DNA from: Welwitschia mirabilis
Taxonomy: Eukaryota; Gnetophyta; Gnetopsida; Welwitschiales
Assembly (NCBI GenBank): GCA_051453625.1
Contig: JBOZIK010000001.1
Location: forward strand, 291,570,454 to 291,634,453
Direction: 5' to 3'
Length of the DNA: 64,000 nucleotides
Shown here: in pieces, positions 21,198-33,569 of the stretch
How positions within the stretch are numbered: position 1 is the stretch's first letter
Layout of the letters: each line of letters starts with the position of its first letter
Position numbers and translations under genes: made by a program
Notes under the pieces: generated by a model
Seen by the model: only the letters and a program-made list of their open reading frames with translations
Told to the model about the DNA's origin: nothing
Database searches by the model: none

Positions 21198-22440
21198 TGA
21201 ATTTTCAAATCACTTTGCCCAGAAAGGAACATGAGCAAGGTCCAATCAATACTGAAATATGGAGGCATCATGATTGGAATATACAACAAACACAAAATCC
21301 AAAGTCCAGTACACATAAGGGGTAAATGTCAAAGGGAAAACACCAAGATGACCCTGAATCTATCAGAGAAAATGTCGGTTTTTACATTGCTCTAAGGATG
21401 TTTCGTGATAGAAAGAGATTCCAGTATAGTTTGGAATGATGCTTAGAACAGAATCACTTTTCCACATGCCCATCTACAGTCAACATACTATAACTCATGA
21501 CGCTCAACTTCTTTATAGAGTTGGTACTGTCACGGTGAAAAAATCAACATAAAATGTCGTAAATATTAGTTCTCAATAGTTTTGACTTGTAGTCTGGATA
21601 ATGAATGTTAAGAAGCATCGACTCTCTTGGGAGTACTAATTCATGACACTTATTTATTTGATGCTGCGCTGCCTACAACTATTAATTTGAAAAACCTTTT
21701 TATTTTCCATGAAAGAATGTAGGACCAATAAGCCTGTTAACAGAGGGCAAGCCTCTTCACATATAAAGACCACCTAACCATACTACAGACCCTTGAATTA
21801 AAAGAAGTCACATGTATCTAGTATTTTTTTTAACAAAATTAAAAATCTACACAAAGGCGCTTAGTAATGTTTAAGAGGTTCAAGAGCAAGAACTAAAGTT
21901 AAAAGAAAGCACTAAAATTCAAGGCGAGCTCTAGTAAAAAGATAAACTACTCTAACATGGTGGTATGTCTTGATCTTACTTTAAAGGTGGGTGAATTTGA
22001 CTTACCATTGGTTGTCTGTAGCACATGGATCATCATTCCTGTACAATTTGTTAAGCCTGTTAGATGTAAACCAGCTAAGCACACCTAGCACACACCAAAC
22101 TGAAAGTTTCCGACGTGTGTTTAGAGAGTTGAGGTAACCAAACCTTAAGGAAGTAAAGCTTCACTGAGAAGATAAGGGTACTCCAAACTGGTGGAATAAA
22201 AAGTACTTTAAACCTGAGTACAGTTTTTCTATCATCATTGCTTATCAGGTTCGTTGTCTTCTCGAGTTATATGAAGGTTGTAATCTTTTACATTGTAGCG
22301 CATGAATCTTATGCCGCAAAATTTCTTTGTTTTTTGGGCGTAGAAAGGATCTTGCCTCCTGAGGGAAGAAGACTCGGAAAATGATGGGATTGGGCTTGTC
22401 CCTCAGAAAATGCTTAAACGATAAAAATGAGCTTGGGTGA
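21198..22440. other. 3' flank of HIPL; no gene seen
   Basis: This holds the HIPL 3' UTR and downstream sequence. I see no convincing AATAAA close to the stop and no other coding feature. Confidence 0.45.
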
Positions 22441-22839
22441 ATGATAATGGACAGCAGTGATTTCAATAGAAGCCAAAGCATATTTAGGAACACAAAACTT
22501 AAATTTCAGGGGTATGGAGAAAATAAAATTGCAAAAATTTATAAAGAAAATGCCTCCTTTATTCCCAATCCAGAAGAACCAATTTACAATGGGGATCATG
22601 CATTATCAAAACTTGAAGGTAAAGGGTTCTCCTGGATACTAAATAGTGGCATGAGGGCGGAGCTCCTGAACTTTCAGAATGTTCGAGCTTGGGTGATGCA
22701 AATGGAAGGGAATATAAAACAAGCTAACACGCCGTACAAGGGGGTAGTCCCAATCCTAGTCCAACAGTCACTATTCTTCCAGACAACCGTAATGCTAAGC
22801 TCTAGAATGGATGCCTACTGTAGAAAACTTACTCTGTAA
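22441..22839 (+). other. Unassigned 132-codon ORF
   Basis: This is the longest open frame outside retroelements and exons. The predicted product is about 132 residues, mixed-charge, without a signal peptide, membrane span or motif I recognise. Shorter ORFs overlap it on both strands and an opposing open frame follows at 22,844-23,149. It could be a chance ORF or a fragment of an old element. Its composition is somewhat less AT-rich than the neighbours. Confidence 0.15.
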
Positions 22840-25800
22840 AAGGTTAGCCCCGAACCCCAACAGTTCCACAGGAAAACATCATTTTACTCGGTGCTTCTCC
22901 TCTTTGTGGGCACCACGGTGTGTCCCAAAGGTTTACCAAGCTCTGCCATTCTTCAGCTGCTCCCTCAACTAACTTAAGATGGCTAACGTAATTTTCCTTT
23001 CGGCATGAAGGGAAATTTTGCATTGCCAAGAAAGGTTGGAACAGGAACATTTCAAAGGGGTAATGTAATCGCCAAAGCATGATGTCGAATATATCATTAG
23101 AAATGAACATCCATTTTGGTTTTATAGTTTTATCTCTTTCTAGAGGCATTTATACAATGCAGTAGAGAATGCATACAACGAACAAAGCATGTAGATTGTT
23201 GTTAAAACTAGAGTTGCGAGTTGTAAATGAAAAGCTTGGAGATGAACGTAGGCATGTTTCATCAATATGAAGCATGCACAGGGTGCCACATTACAATTGA
23301 AACACTAAGTGGAGCTATAGTGTGAGATACAAGATAGAAGCAATTAAAGGTACTTCTCCTTGCAACAAAGTCTGCAAAAGAAGAGATGTGATAGCTATAA
23401 AGAATGCAAATGGCTAAAAATATAGAACTGTTAAAAGGGCACTTTGTATGGTGGCCTACCACTATAGTTGAATGATCTAATTGAAACATGTTGTTAAAAG
23501 GTATGTGGGGACCTAAACCTATAGAAGAGGTTACAAATAGCAAAAAAATTGGGGGAAACTCACGAAGAGAAAACAAAACAATAAAGAAGAGTTAGTTTCA
23601 ATAATGGTTGTATGTGGTAAGGATTATCAGAAGGGGTAAACAAGAAGAAGGAGAAAAGAATTAGGATAAAGAAATAAAAGCATCAAACAAGAAGGGGGAA
23701 GTGTAGAAGAATAAGGAAAAAGGATGGGACAATGGCTATTGTAAGTAGCAATTGAAGTATTGCATGTTGATGGATTCAAGGCGAAGAGTGTCAAGGTTTT
23801 TTGAGTTTGAATGTGATGCTAAAAAGCTTATACTGTATACTTCATGTACTAGTCTAGTTCAAAGAGAACTTATAATTTCGAGGAAGAAGATTTTGGTGGA
23901 GGGGCATACCAACATCAATATTATAAGACTAAATACATTTATTAGATATCTTAGAATTCAACTAGTAGCAAAGGATATGGAATATGACAATAAAGGTGAT
24001 GATTCCCTTATAAGGAGAGTTCATTAATACAAGAATTGGGATATGTTAGGGTATTAAAAAGCAATTAATAAAATGTTCCTTGATGTGAGAGAACAGAGAT
24101 CTTAGTGGGGAGAAAACCTTCAATGCCAAAAGTCAAAGAATCAAGGGATCTACCAGTGATATTGGGGAAGGTAATGAAGTATGCCTAGAGGAGAAAGTGC
24201 AAAGAGTGGTGGATGTGGTGTTTGGAGCAAACAAATCAAAACTTTCCAAAGAAAGCTTAAGGATTGTCATTAGTTAGAAGCTTTCGGAGTGTTGCCAAAA
24301 GGAATGACCATATGGAGGTGATAAAATGGACAATGACATTACTAACAATCAACTAAAGAGAAACATCTTCATCACTTTAGTAGAATATTCAATGGTAGTA
24401 AAGGAACTTGTGACATTTGACTAATACACTAACAATGGCAAGATCTAGACTTAAAAAGGTAAGAAGGTGATTGAAAGAATAATGCAAAAATAATACAAGC
24501 AAAGATGAGCTTGGCATAGGGTTGATATTAATGGTAATTTTTAATATGATAAGCACAATCGACTTCTCTTCTAGGTTAGAGGAAGCCTTATGGTTATCAT
24601 ATTTGTTGTTATGGAATGCTTTGAGATCATATGTTACTTTTGTTAAGGCAATAGAGGAGTATATTATTCAAGGCATGTTTAGAGGGGACAATGTTTTAAA
24701 TGATATAACCAAACTATGGTAGTAAAAACAATCATTTTGATTGGTAGTTGAATTATGTGAAAACCAATTTGAAGAGGTGTTGAGTATAGATGTCATGTTA
24801 CTAAGGTAAAGGAATGGATATAAAAAGAGGAAAAAATTCTTTGGGAATATGAAAACGTGGGCACGAGGGCGTGAGGAGGTAGGTGTTTAGTTAGCAAATG
24901 CATAATGAGGCTAGTGGTGAGATCAATAATGTGGTTTTGTGTGAGGAAGATGTTGCTATAATCATCAAGTTGAGGGAGAGGTGATTTATAAAAATGAAAA
25001 TGGGCTTAGATGGTTAGTTTAGAAATAGAAGGTATCAATGTAAAGGCTTTTCCTTTCCTTCCCTTCCCTTAATAAGAAGTTAAAAACATGGTTTACTATG
25101 GGCAGCATTTGTTAACAATAGAAGAGTTAGCCTTCAAAGATGGGAACGCGTTAGATGCACAATAGTCTTACTTCTAATTTCTTTTCTTTGCTCCAAAACA
25201 ACTAGTTTCTACTTGAAGGTTTTAGAAAGTAGAAGGCTCTGTCTTGAAAAACATGAAATCCTGAGGGTTAGAGGAAAATGGAAGGGAAGGTCATCTTAGG
25301 ATGATCAAGGATTGGTTACTTGAGGAAGCTTGGAAGCGATGTCATCGCAATCAAGAACATGATAATCACAAATTAGGCCTTAAAATTTTTCTGTTAATGT
25401 GGGTGATAGTGAAATCAAGTCAAAAAGCATGAGGTGTAGGCTCTGGTCATAATAAATGAAGAAATTACAACGACAATATCTTTTTTTGGGTTTTCCACCA
25501 TTCGAATGCATGATAGTGTGGAAGTGATAATAAGTGGCTGATAAATTATAGTCATAAACAATGGTAAGGAGATTGATAGATTCATTCAAAAGTCTAGTAT
25601 TAATAAGGCATGAATTATCAAGTGGGACAATAGCTAGTTGGTTAGTGCCAGACTAGCCTTTGATAAATTCTTGAGCCAAGAATACATCAATTATGCAACA
25701 AAGAAGGCCAAGCCCTATATGTAGTTACATTAGGTGGTGTTGCACAAAGCATGCCCCCTTTAGCTATAGATTGTGACAAGTTTCATATCTTACACTTATC

Positions 25801-28040
25801 ATGTTATAATCTACAAAATACTAGATGTCTCATTCAGACATTAGATTCGTAACTATAGATAGACTTAAGTAGAAATTAATCCTAACAACATGATCTTATT
25901 TCTCTTTATAGTTCCCTTCTCCTACTTTGATTATGAACCTTTATTTAAAAAAACAAAAAAAAAAAAGGACAAAAGGAAAAAGGGAAAAAAAGACACAAGC
26001 TTAAGCAATTTTAAGTACACATGTCCTCATCTTATTTAAAGTGCTGGCATTAGAAAGGCCACACCAAAATATAAAGAACTTTGTTATGCATGCATGTTAT
26101 TTGAATCTTAAACGATAATAAGTATCCATCTGCTTTAATTACTTTTCACATTGTTTGTTCCAAAACTTACTAAAGAGCAACATTGTCATGTAAGCTATAA
26201 ACTTCTAAGTCCATTTACGTTCACAACATTTAATAGTTACATGTTCAAATGTCATTATCCTTTCTAAGCCTAAATGACAGTCCATCAAAATTCAAAGGAA
26301 TAATAATCTTTTCTACATCCTTATATTTCAACACAAATTCAAAATAGGAAATAATAAACTCCTCATAGCTATCACAAGCATGTGCTTCTGTCTCTTTAAC
26401 TATTCAAGATTTAGCAAGTGCAGGTATAGATTCCTCATCCTATACTTACTCACACCAAAAAAACATGTATCTTAATGAAAACTATTGTTTAATGCTTTAA
26501 GATGTTTTGCTAAATGAATTGGACTAGTGCTAAAACTATACAAACTCCATAGCAATGATTTCCATTAATTATATGTTTAATATTAATATAAATGAGCTTG
26601 AATAGTTAAAATTTTTACAATCTATGCTTCATTTTCATAGCATTGTTAATTAAGTCTTATCCTCTATTAGGCCTTGTTCTATGCTCTAAACTAATTTGTT
26701 TTAATGCATAAAAGGCTATGAATTCTTTTGTAATTATCCTATTATGTATTTCTTTAATATGTATTATAAGGAAATCAATGCATTTTCTATGCAATATGGG
26801 ACTATGCTAATGCAAAAGTTTTGTTTGACGCTTAAAATAACAGATAGTTTTAGCTCAAAACCAAACCATTTGTTTCATTACATGGTTATAGAATTGGAGT
26901 ATGAAGATGACATGTTGGTAGAGGTGGTGTTGTAGATTTTGTTTCTTTAAGGATGTATGTTAGTTAAACTTACTATTATTAGGGTTACCTTGGAATTGAG
27001 AGAATTGTTTTTTTCCTAATGCTCATAATGAGGATCCTAATCTAATGGATATCCTTATAGTGCCTATTGGGTTAGCTTTAATACTGTGAAATGATGTTTA
27101 ATGAAAGCATGAAGACCAATACAAAATTTAAGAAAAATATTATTTTGGTGAAGGAAAATTTTTAGTAGAAGAATTCACCCACACTACAAGAAACCCTCTT
27201 AGGTTGTAATATATGAGTTTAGATATTGCATTAAATAATACGCATCGGTAAAAATAAAGAGCTATATAAATTATAAATTATAAATTATAAATCACATAAA
27301 TTACTTAAAAATAATTAGTCATACAATAATATAAAGTTTGCTATTGTTAATCAATCCTTAAGAATAAGAGAATAACTAAGTATCATGGACTAAGTATGCA
27401 CCATAGAACTACATGAGAAAGTTTGTAGCCATGGTTATGGAGTTTATCACAAAAACTTCTTTTGCTTAAGGAACAAGTCTAGTTCGTGTTAACGTTGATT
27501 TGGATGTTTAGTTCTTTTCCAAGCTACATCTCTCTTCATGGAATATATGTCACGTAATAGTTCATGGAAGTTTTGTGGGTGGATTTCATAAAACAGCCTA
27601 TGAACTTATGATAGTGAAATGTTCAACAAGCTTCAATATGTGGATTCCAAGGGCTTTACCATCACTAGCTTGGCTTTGTCTCATAGTTTAACATGGAGCT
27701 TTGTAACTCCTATTACAATTTCTTAGGTTTGTTGGACAAGTGTATTTCTCTATCTTGCAAAACCTTGTTAGCTTTGCTTAATTTATCATATTTTATCCAT
27801 GTTGGGTTTCATTATTTTCTAGAACTTTAAATTTTAAGAATATTTTTCTATCTAATTTTTATTATAACCTTCATAAGACAATTAGTTGACTATCTCATGG
27901 TTAAAGTTAAAATCATTATGTCTTAAATCTAATTGATTTAACTATGCAATGGAACATTGAATGATATGTAGTATGATTATCCATAACACTACTCCATAAT
28001 CATGGCTATATGATTTACAATCTTCATACTACTTTATTTT
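22840..28040. other. AT-rich sequence without recognisable genes
   Basis: Both strands were read for LTR-element, LINE and host-gene motifs and none was convincing. From about 23,580 to 25,000 the plus strand is purine-rich (many GAAGA/AAGG runs). A near-homopurine A-rich stretch lies at about 25,945-25,990. Below about 26,000 the AT content rises further. Confidence 0.4.
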
Positions 28041-28041
28041 T

Positions 28042-28450
28042 AAGATTACTATACACATGATATTATCTATATAAGTTGGAATTTTTGAGGTGTGATATTA
28101 TCGATGTTTTTCTTGACTTGTGCAAGCTATATCTATAACAGATGCATCATAACACTAAGTCTGTCTCTTCTTTCTTTTTTCCCCTTTTTTGTTTAAATAC
28201 TTTTTTGATAAGTTGGAATTTTTTAGGTGTGAAATTATTCGTGTTTTTCTTAACTTGTGTATATCTATAATAGATAGTACTTTGTCTCTTCTTCTTCTTT
28301 GTTTTGTCCTCTTTATTTTAAAAATTATTATACACATGATATTATCTATATAAGTTGGAATTTTTAAGGTGTGATATTATTGATGTTTTTCTTAACTTGT
28401 GCAAGCCATATCTATAATAGATGCGTCATAGCACTAAGTCTGTCTCTTCT
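28042..28450. repeat. ~140-bp tandem trimer
   Basis: Three related units share ATAAGTTGGAATTTTT...AGGTGTGA.ATTAT.G.TGTTTTTCTT (at about 28,070, 28,207 and 28,350). Spacing is 137 and 143 bases, and each ends in a TGTCTCTTC tract. The first and third are more alike than either is to the middle one, which has lost its ATGCGTCATA segment. Confidence 0.85.
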
Positions 28451-28474
28451 TCTTCTTCTTCTTCTTCTTCTTCT

Positions 28475-28524
<50 letters not shown>
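28443..28524. repeat. (TTC)n(TC)n microsatellite
   Basis: About 12 TTC units pass into about 22 TC units, continuing the TCTTC tail of the third trimer unit. Confidence 0.95.
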
Positions 28525-28526
<2 letters not shown>

Positions 28527-30100
28527 GATGTGTTATCTCAAACTTGAAACTTTAAATGACCATACCTTTCTTAAGAGCATGGCTATTATAGCTGCCTAAG
28601 GACTGATTTAGTTACACATAAGGCCTCATAGTGTGTTAAGCAAGACAACCAAAGATTGAAACCCATGACCTCTTAAATGGAAAAGAATTAGTGCACCCAT
28701 TGGGCAACCAACTTATTGGCATTTTTACTATTTTGTTGTAGGGGAGTGTGTTTCTAGGAGTATAGCTAGCATGATCACCAAACAAATGATGTAATTATGC
28801 CCATAGCCTCATGCTATGTCCATCAAGTCATCCCAAGTTTTGAACCTACAACCTCATAAATGGAGTGTCCTACCTATTCAACAATGGTTCATTAGCATTA
28901 TTATTTAGATCATGCCTACATGATATTATAGAATAGTTAGGGAGTCTGTCCCTCTCTTCTTCAACTTAAGAATAGAGGAAGCACAAGGGAAGCATACGCC
29001 TACCTAAAAGAAATTATCTTAAACCAAGTGTGTAATAAGATTTGCATACTTGTTGAGGCTTCTTGTTGTCATTGAATCATTCAACCATCGAATCTTAATT
29101 ATAATTATACCATTAAATGATAAAGGAAAATTAGTTCAATTCCAATATTTTTTTCTTTAGATTATTTTTGAAACTTTCTTTTCAAGTTATTTTATTTTTA
29201 CATCCTTAGCAACATTAACAAGAATCTTATTACTCTTATCTAAGACTTTCTAAATCCTACAAGAGATTTTATCAAGTACTTTAAAAAGTGGGGATTGCTT
29301 TGTAATAGGAATTTTTTTTACATATTAATAATTATTCAAAACAAGATTACTTGAAAAAAACACTATCATCTTTGATTGTTCTTGAATGGTCAAATGCATT
29401 CTTCCAAAATGTATTTCTTGTTAGAGTAATTAGATGACCAGTTTCAATGATAAGCAAGTTGAAGTGATGGATCATCTCTTGGAGAACATATTTCTTGAAG
29501 AAAACTCCCCTTAACATTAATGATCTATTCGTCATCTAATTCTAATCTCAAAAGTTCTAAGTACAAGGTAGTGGGACATTGAACATGCTTGGTGGGACAT
29601 TTGGATTTTACAGTCCTACATATTAATAACATAGACAACGAAACATCTAAGAAATTTCAGTGGATGTCTTGATTTTTCAAGGAGAAGATCGGAAACATGC
29701 TGGAACATCCAAGAACTTGTAGTGAAACATCCTACGCTGCAAAGGAAGGTGAACATTAGATGAAAAATCAAATTCAGATCTTCTCCAACTAGTGCCAAAT
29801 CATCTCACACTCCCCCTTAATAGTTAGTAACCATTCATCAACATCAGAAATGGCAAGATTGAGTGCCTTCAACCTCAGTACTTCAACATCTATCTCCATG
29901 CACATATTCAAAAAGTCCAAATTTGAAATTAATATTGGCCAGAATAATAAAAGTAGAAAAAAGCTCTTTATTCTCAAAATCTCACTTTCTCTCCACTCAT
30001 TCTCTGCTCCTAAATTTACATGCTTTCTACCAGATTCTGTTGATGTACATGTTGATGTAAAATGCAAACATCAGATTATTATTATTTGAAAACTAGCCCA
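28525..30100. other. No clear gene; probably includes part of the Sirevirus 5' LTR
   Basis: Two loosely similar stretches containing ACCTC.TAAATGG occur at about 28,660 and 28,850. Short ORFs on both strands at 29,790-30,090 have no recognised product. The 5' LTR of the downstream Sirevirus-like element should end at about 30,373, but its start could not be located. Confidence 0.35.
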
Positions 30101-30376
30101 AAAGATTAGGCAAGGTGATTGCTTGTAGTTAAAGGAATCCTTGATGAAAAGGAATGTTTAAAGTTGTAAGTATTGATTTGATTCTAAGGGAAGTAGAAGG
30201 CTAATAAAGTCTGTTGCCCTTTGAGGGTGTAATAGAATAGATAGCAAAACCACTATAAATTGTTGGTGCATTGTTACTTTTTCTACTAAATTGTTTTATT
30301 AATTTGTTCAATTTATTTTAGTTGTTTTAAGAACCTTATTCACCTCTTCTCTAGGGTGTTTTCCAATCATAACAAT

Positions 30377-30388
30377 TGGTATCAAAGC
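30377..30388 (+). other. Primer-binding site (initiator Met tRNA type)
   Basis: TGGTATCAAAGC follows the LTR end ATCATAACA by a few bases. It differs at one base from the common plant Copia PBS TGGTATCAGAGC. Confidence 0.85.
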
Positions 30389-30449
30389 ATGGTTACTCGA
30401 GATTTTGCTTTTGATTTTGATTTCAGGCTTATCCTAGATGACTTCTACA

Positions 30450-31350
30450 AGCTATTCTGAAGGTTAACCAATCACAAGGACACCATTGTTCTTTGCAATA
30501 AACTATGCCTAATGGAAAATAAAAATAACCATGTTCTTGCAATATATTGATTAAGATATATGGGACATGATGGTAAATATCTATGTATTCCTTAGAACCC
30601 TACACTCTAATGGAAATCTGGACCTTAAACCATGAAATAGATGGGATGCTAAAGAAAAGAAGTATGCACAGCTGAATGCGAAGGAGATAAATGCTCTCAA
30701 TTGTGCTCTATCTTCAAAAGAATACCATCAAGTGGTTCAATTCACAACAACAAAAAATATTTGAAAAACCTTAATGGTAGCTTACAAAGGAACAAATGTG
30801 GTGAAAAACGCAAACTTCAAATGCTTGCAACTAAATTTGAAAACATCAAGATGAGTCCATTATGGAATACACAAGCAAAATTAATGGCATATTTAGGGAC
30901 ATGTTGGGAAGTGAAGAAGTAGCTCCTAAAAATAAAGTGTCCAAACATACTTCAAACTCGTATGAAGAAACCCCAACTTGAAGTCATCGCTATCAAAGAA
31001 AGTAAAGACCTTGCTAGAATCAAGGTAGAAGAGTTGAAGGACTTCCTCATGATTTAGGAGGCTACCTTGCAACCTAAAGAAAAGCTCTAAATAAGTAAAG
31101 CATTGTTCTAAAGATATGTGCTAAAGAAGGGAAAGACAATGCTTCTAGCAAGGATCTTGAAGATGTTGATCTACCCCTTTTGGCCAAGAACTTTAGAAGC
31201 TTTTTTTTTGCAAAAAGGAAGGAAGAATGCTAAGAAAGCACTCTAAACAAATTAATGACAAAGGTAATAATTCTTCCTATCTGATATAATGCTATGAATA
31301 TAAATATTTTGGGCATGTTATATTTAAATGTGCTAATAGTAGGAAAGAGA
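30450..31350 (+). pseudogene. Sirevirus gag relic
   Basis: Gag blocks follow in order: TPLFFAINYAYWKIKI (about 30,480-30,530), WDMM (30,560), ALNCALSSKEYHQV (about 30,700-30,735), the LMVAYKGTN stretch (about 30,775), KLQMLATKFENIKM (30,810-30,855), VIAIKESKDLARIKVEELKDFLM (about 30,988-31,055), then a knuckle-like CYEYK..GHVIFKC (about 31,290-31,335). Internal stops and at least two frameshifts separate them. Gag would form the cytoplasmic particle. Confidence 0.75.
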
Positions 31351-31729
31351 AGAAACCCAAAATCAAAGGAAAGAAATCTCTTAAAGCTATATGAAATGCT
31401 AATGAAATTGGATTATGATGAACCATCTCAATCTTGTAATAATGGAAGTCTCTTAGATTTTGACTAATATCCGTTTTAAATGAGATAAGTGATCTAGAGT
31501 TTGGCCTATTGTTATTAAAGATGAAGGAGATAAGGAACATTTTGAATATGATTTTAAAAATTGTATTGAATCTAATTATGAAGATAGTAAAATAGATGAA
31601 TACTATGAGAAATTATATGAAGTTGGCATTAATATTGGTAATTAAAATATGTTATTAAAGACACAAGTTGCTAATCTTGAATCTAAATTAAGAGATGCTA
31701 ATGATAGAATTGAGTTCTTTTTTTTTTTT

Positions 31730-32010
31730 TCAAGAAGCTAGAGTATGCTAAGAGGATACCTGAACAACTTATTAATGGAAGAGATAACCTAAATAAACTA
31801 TTTGGGTTAGGTAAAATGCCTCATGATGAATCAAGTATTTAAAACACTTCTAGTATGTCATCTAATTTTCAATTTTTTGATCCAAGCACTAAATATCAGT
31901 CTTTTGGTAAAGCTAGTCGTAGATGCTTTTATTGTTAAGAGTATGGACACATATAATTTTCTTGTCCATAAAAGAAATCCATCTATCTTGGATATAACCA
32001 TAATTTAACA
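31730..32010 (+). pseudogene. Sirevirus gag C-terminal part with second zinc knuckle
   Basis: The stretch reads RIPEQLINGRDNL then RRCFYC.EYGHI..SCP (about 31,915-31,965), a CX2CX4HX4C knuckle with stops inside. Two knuckle-bearing regions in gag-pro are a Sirevirus trait. Confidence 0.6.
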
Positions 32011-32124
32011 TTTAAAAACAAAACTCTATCTTAACAAAAGAAGCATCATAAACGGAGGAGAAATTAGCAATGAGTTAAGAAGGAATTCTTGAAGTCTTTA
32101 TTTGCACATGCAATCTTTCAAATT

Positions 32125-32640
32125 CAAGAGAGCACTAGATAGTATCTTGATAGTAGATGTTTATGCCACATGACATGTGACAAGAGATCACTGAGTTGTT
32201 TTTAGAAATATAATGGTGGAGAAGTAATATTTAATGGCAACAATAAAGGTTACATTATTGATAAGGAATCCATAGCTACTAATTAGCACCATTTATTCAT
32301 ATATGATGTTTATTTGTTTAATAGTCTTAAACATAATCTTTTAAGTATATCACAAATTTGTAATAGAGGAAATATAGTTTATTTTAACATGATAAATGTA
32401 GAGTTGAAAATACCACTACTAAGAATTTTATTCTTAGCAGTAACGAAACCAAATATGTGTATGTACTTGGAAGTGATCAAAGAGATGGAGAAGGATGCTA
32501 TGTGATCCATACTGATGATGTATACTTATGGCATAGGTTACTGGAGCATATGAATTTAAAGCATCAAAGAACCATCTCCTCTAAAGAAATCATCAAAGGT
32601 GTTTCAAAAGTTAAATGTCTCCCAAAAGAAGGTATGTGAC
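32125..32640 (+). pseudogene. Sirevirus protease and GAG-pre-integrase relic
   Basis: A protease block with YLDSRCLCHMTCDK (about 32,140-32,180; D-S-G reads D-S-R) is followed by NSLKHNLLSISQICNRGN (32,320-32,375). The GAG-pre-integrase motif LWHRLLEHMNLK then appears at 32,530-32,560. The change at the active site and the stops exclude function. Confidence 0.75.
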
Positions 32641-33400
32641 TCTTGCCTTAAGGGTAAACTTACTAAATATAGTTTTAAAGCAATAAGAATACTACATCTA
32701 GTAGACCACTTAACGTGATTCACATGAATTTAGTTGGGCCAACTTAGTCAAGACACATAGGAGGTAAAAGATATCTCTTGATAACGATTGATGACTTTTT
32801 CTATATTTTGCTAGGTGTCATTTCCATCTAGGAAAGATAAGGCTTTTAACATGCTTAATAAGGTGTGTAAGAGAATTCAAAATGCAAAGGGTTACACCAT
32901 CAAGAATATAATATCTTGATACGGTGGTGAGTTTAATCATGATAAGCTAAATATTTTTGTGATTATAATGGTATTTCCATCAAGTTTCATCTCCTAAGAC
33001 TCCTTAATAAAATGGAGTGGTTAAACATAAGAATAGAGTCTCAATAGAAATGGTTGGAATAATGCTTAATGAGCAACCCTTACCTCATTATTTCTAGGCT
33101 AAAGTAGTAAACATTACATGTTCCATCAACAATAGATTTTTCCTACATTTCAATAACACAAAATACTCATATGAACTATGGCTGGTAGAAAATCTAATAT
33201 AAGTTTTTTTAAAATATTTAGGACTAAATGCTTAATTCTAAAAGATAAAGGCACCATTGGTAAATTTCATTCAAAACTTGATGATGGAATTTTCCTTGAT
33301 GACTTTCTTTCTAGTAAATCATATAGAGTTTTTAATAAAATTTCTTTAAAAGTTTAAGAATTAGCCTATGTTAAGGTTAATGACTCTAATCATTTTACTA
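32640..33400 (+). pseudogene. Sirevirus integrase relic
   Basis: CLKGKLTKYSFKA (about 32,645-32,680), the PSRKDKAFNMLNKVCKRIQN stretch (about 32,825-32,885), YGGEFNHDKL (about 32,920-32,950) and the C-terminal GKFHSKLDDGIFLDDFLSSK (about 33,260-33,315) match Copia integrase. Several stops are present. Confidence 0.7.
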
Positions 33401-33569
33401 AAGTTTTAAAAAAGTTTGATGAAGAAGAAGATATGGTCTTACATATCAGGCTAACAATACTTACTATTTGCCATCAAATGGTCAAAACCAACCTTCAATT
33501 TCATGCAAGAAATCTTATGCATCTAGTTCTATAAGCATCTAGAGATGTTCCTCTATACCATAAAGCACT

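Noticed and set aside
23262-23576. Minus-strand ORF of 104 codons
   Set aside because: Hydrophobic low-information sequence in AT-rich DNA with no recognised motif or neighbouring gene structure.
28600-28880. Possible SINE from tRNA B-box-like text (GATTGAAACCC; TTTTGAACC)
   Set aside because: No A box at the right spacing, no poly-A or TSD, and the two stretches match only loosely.
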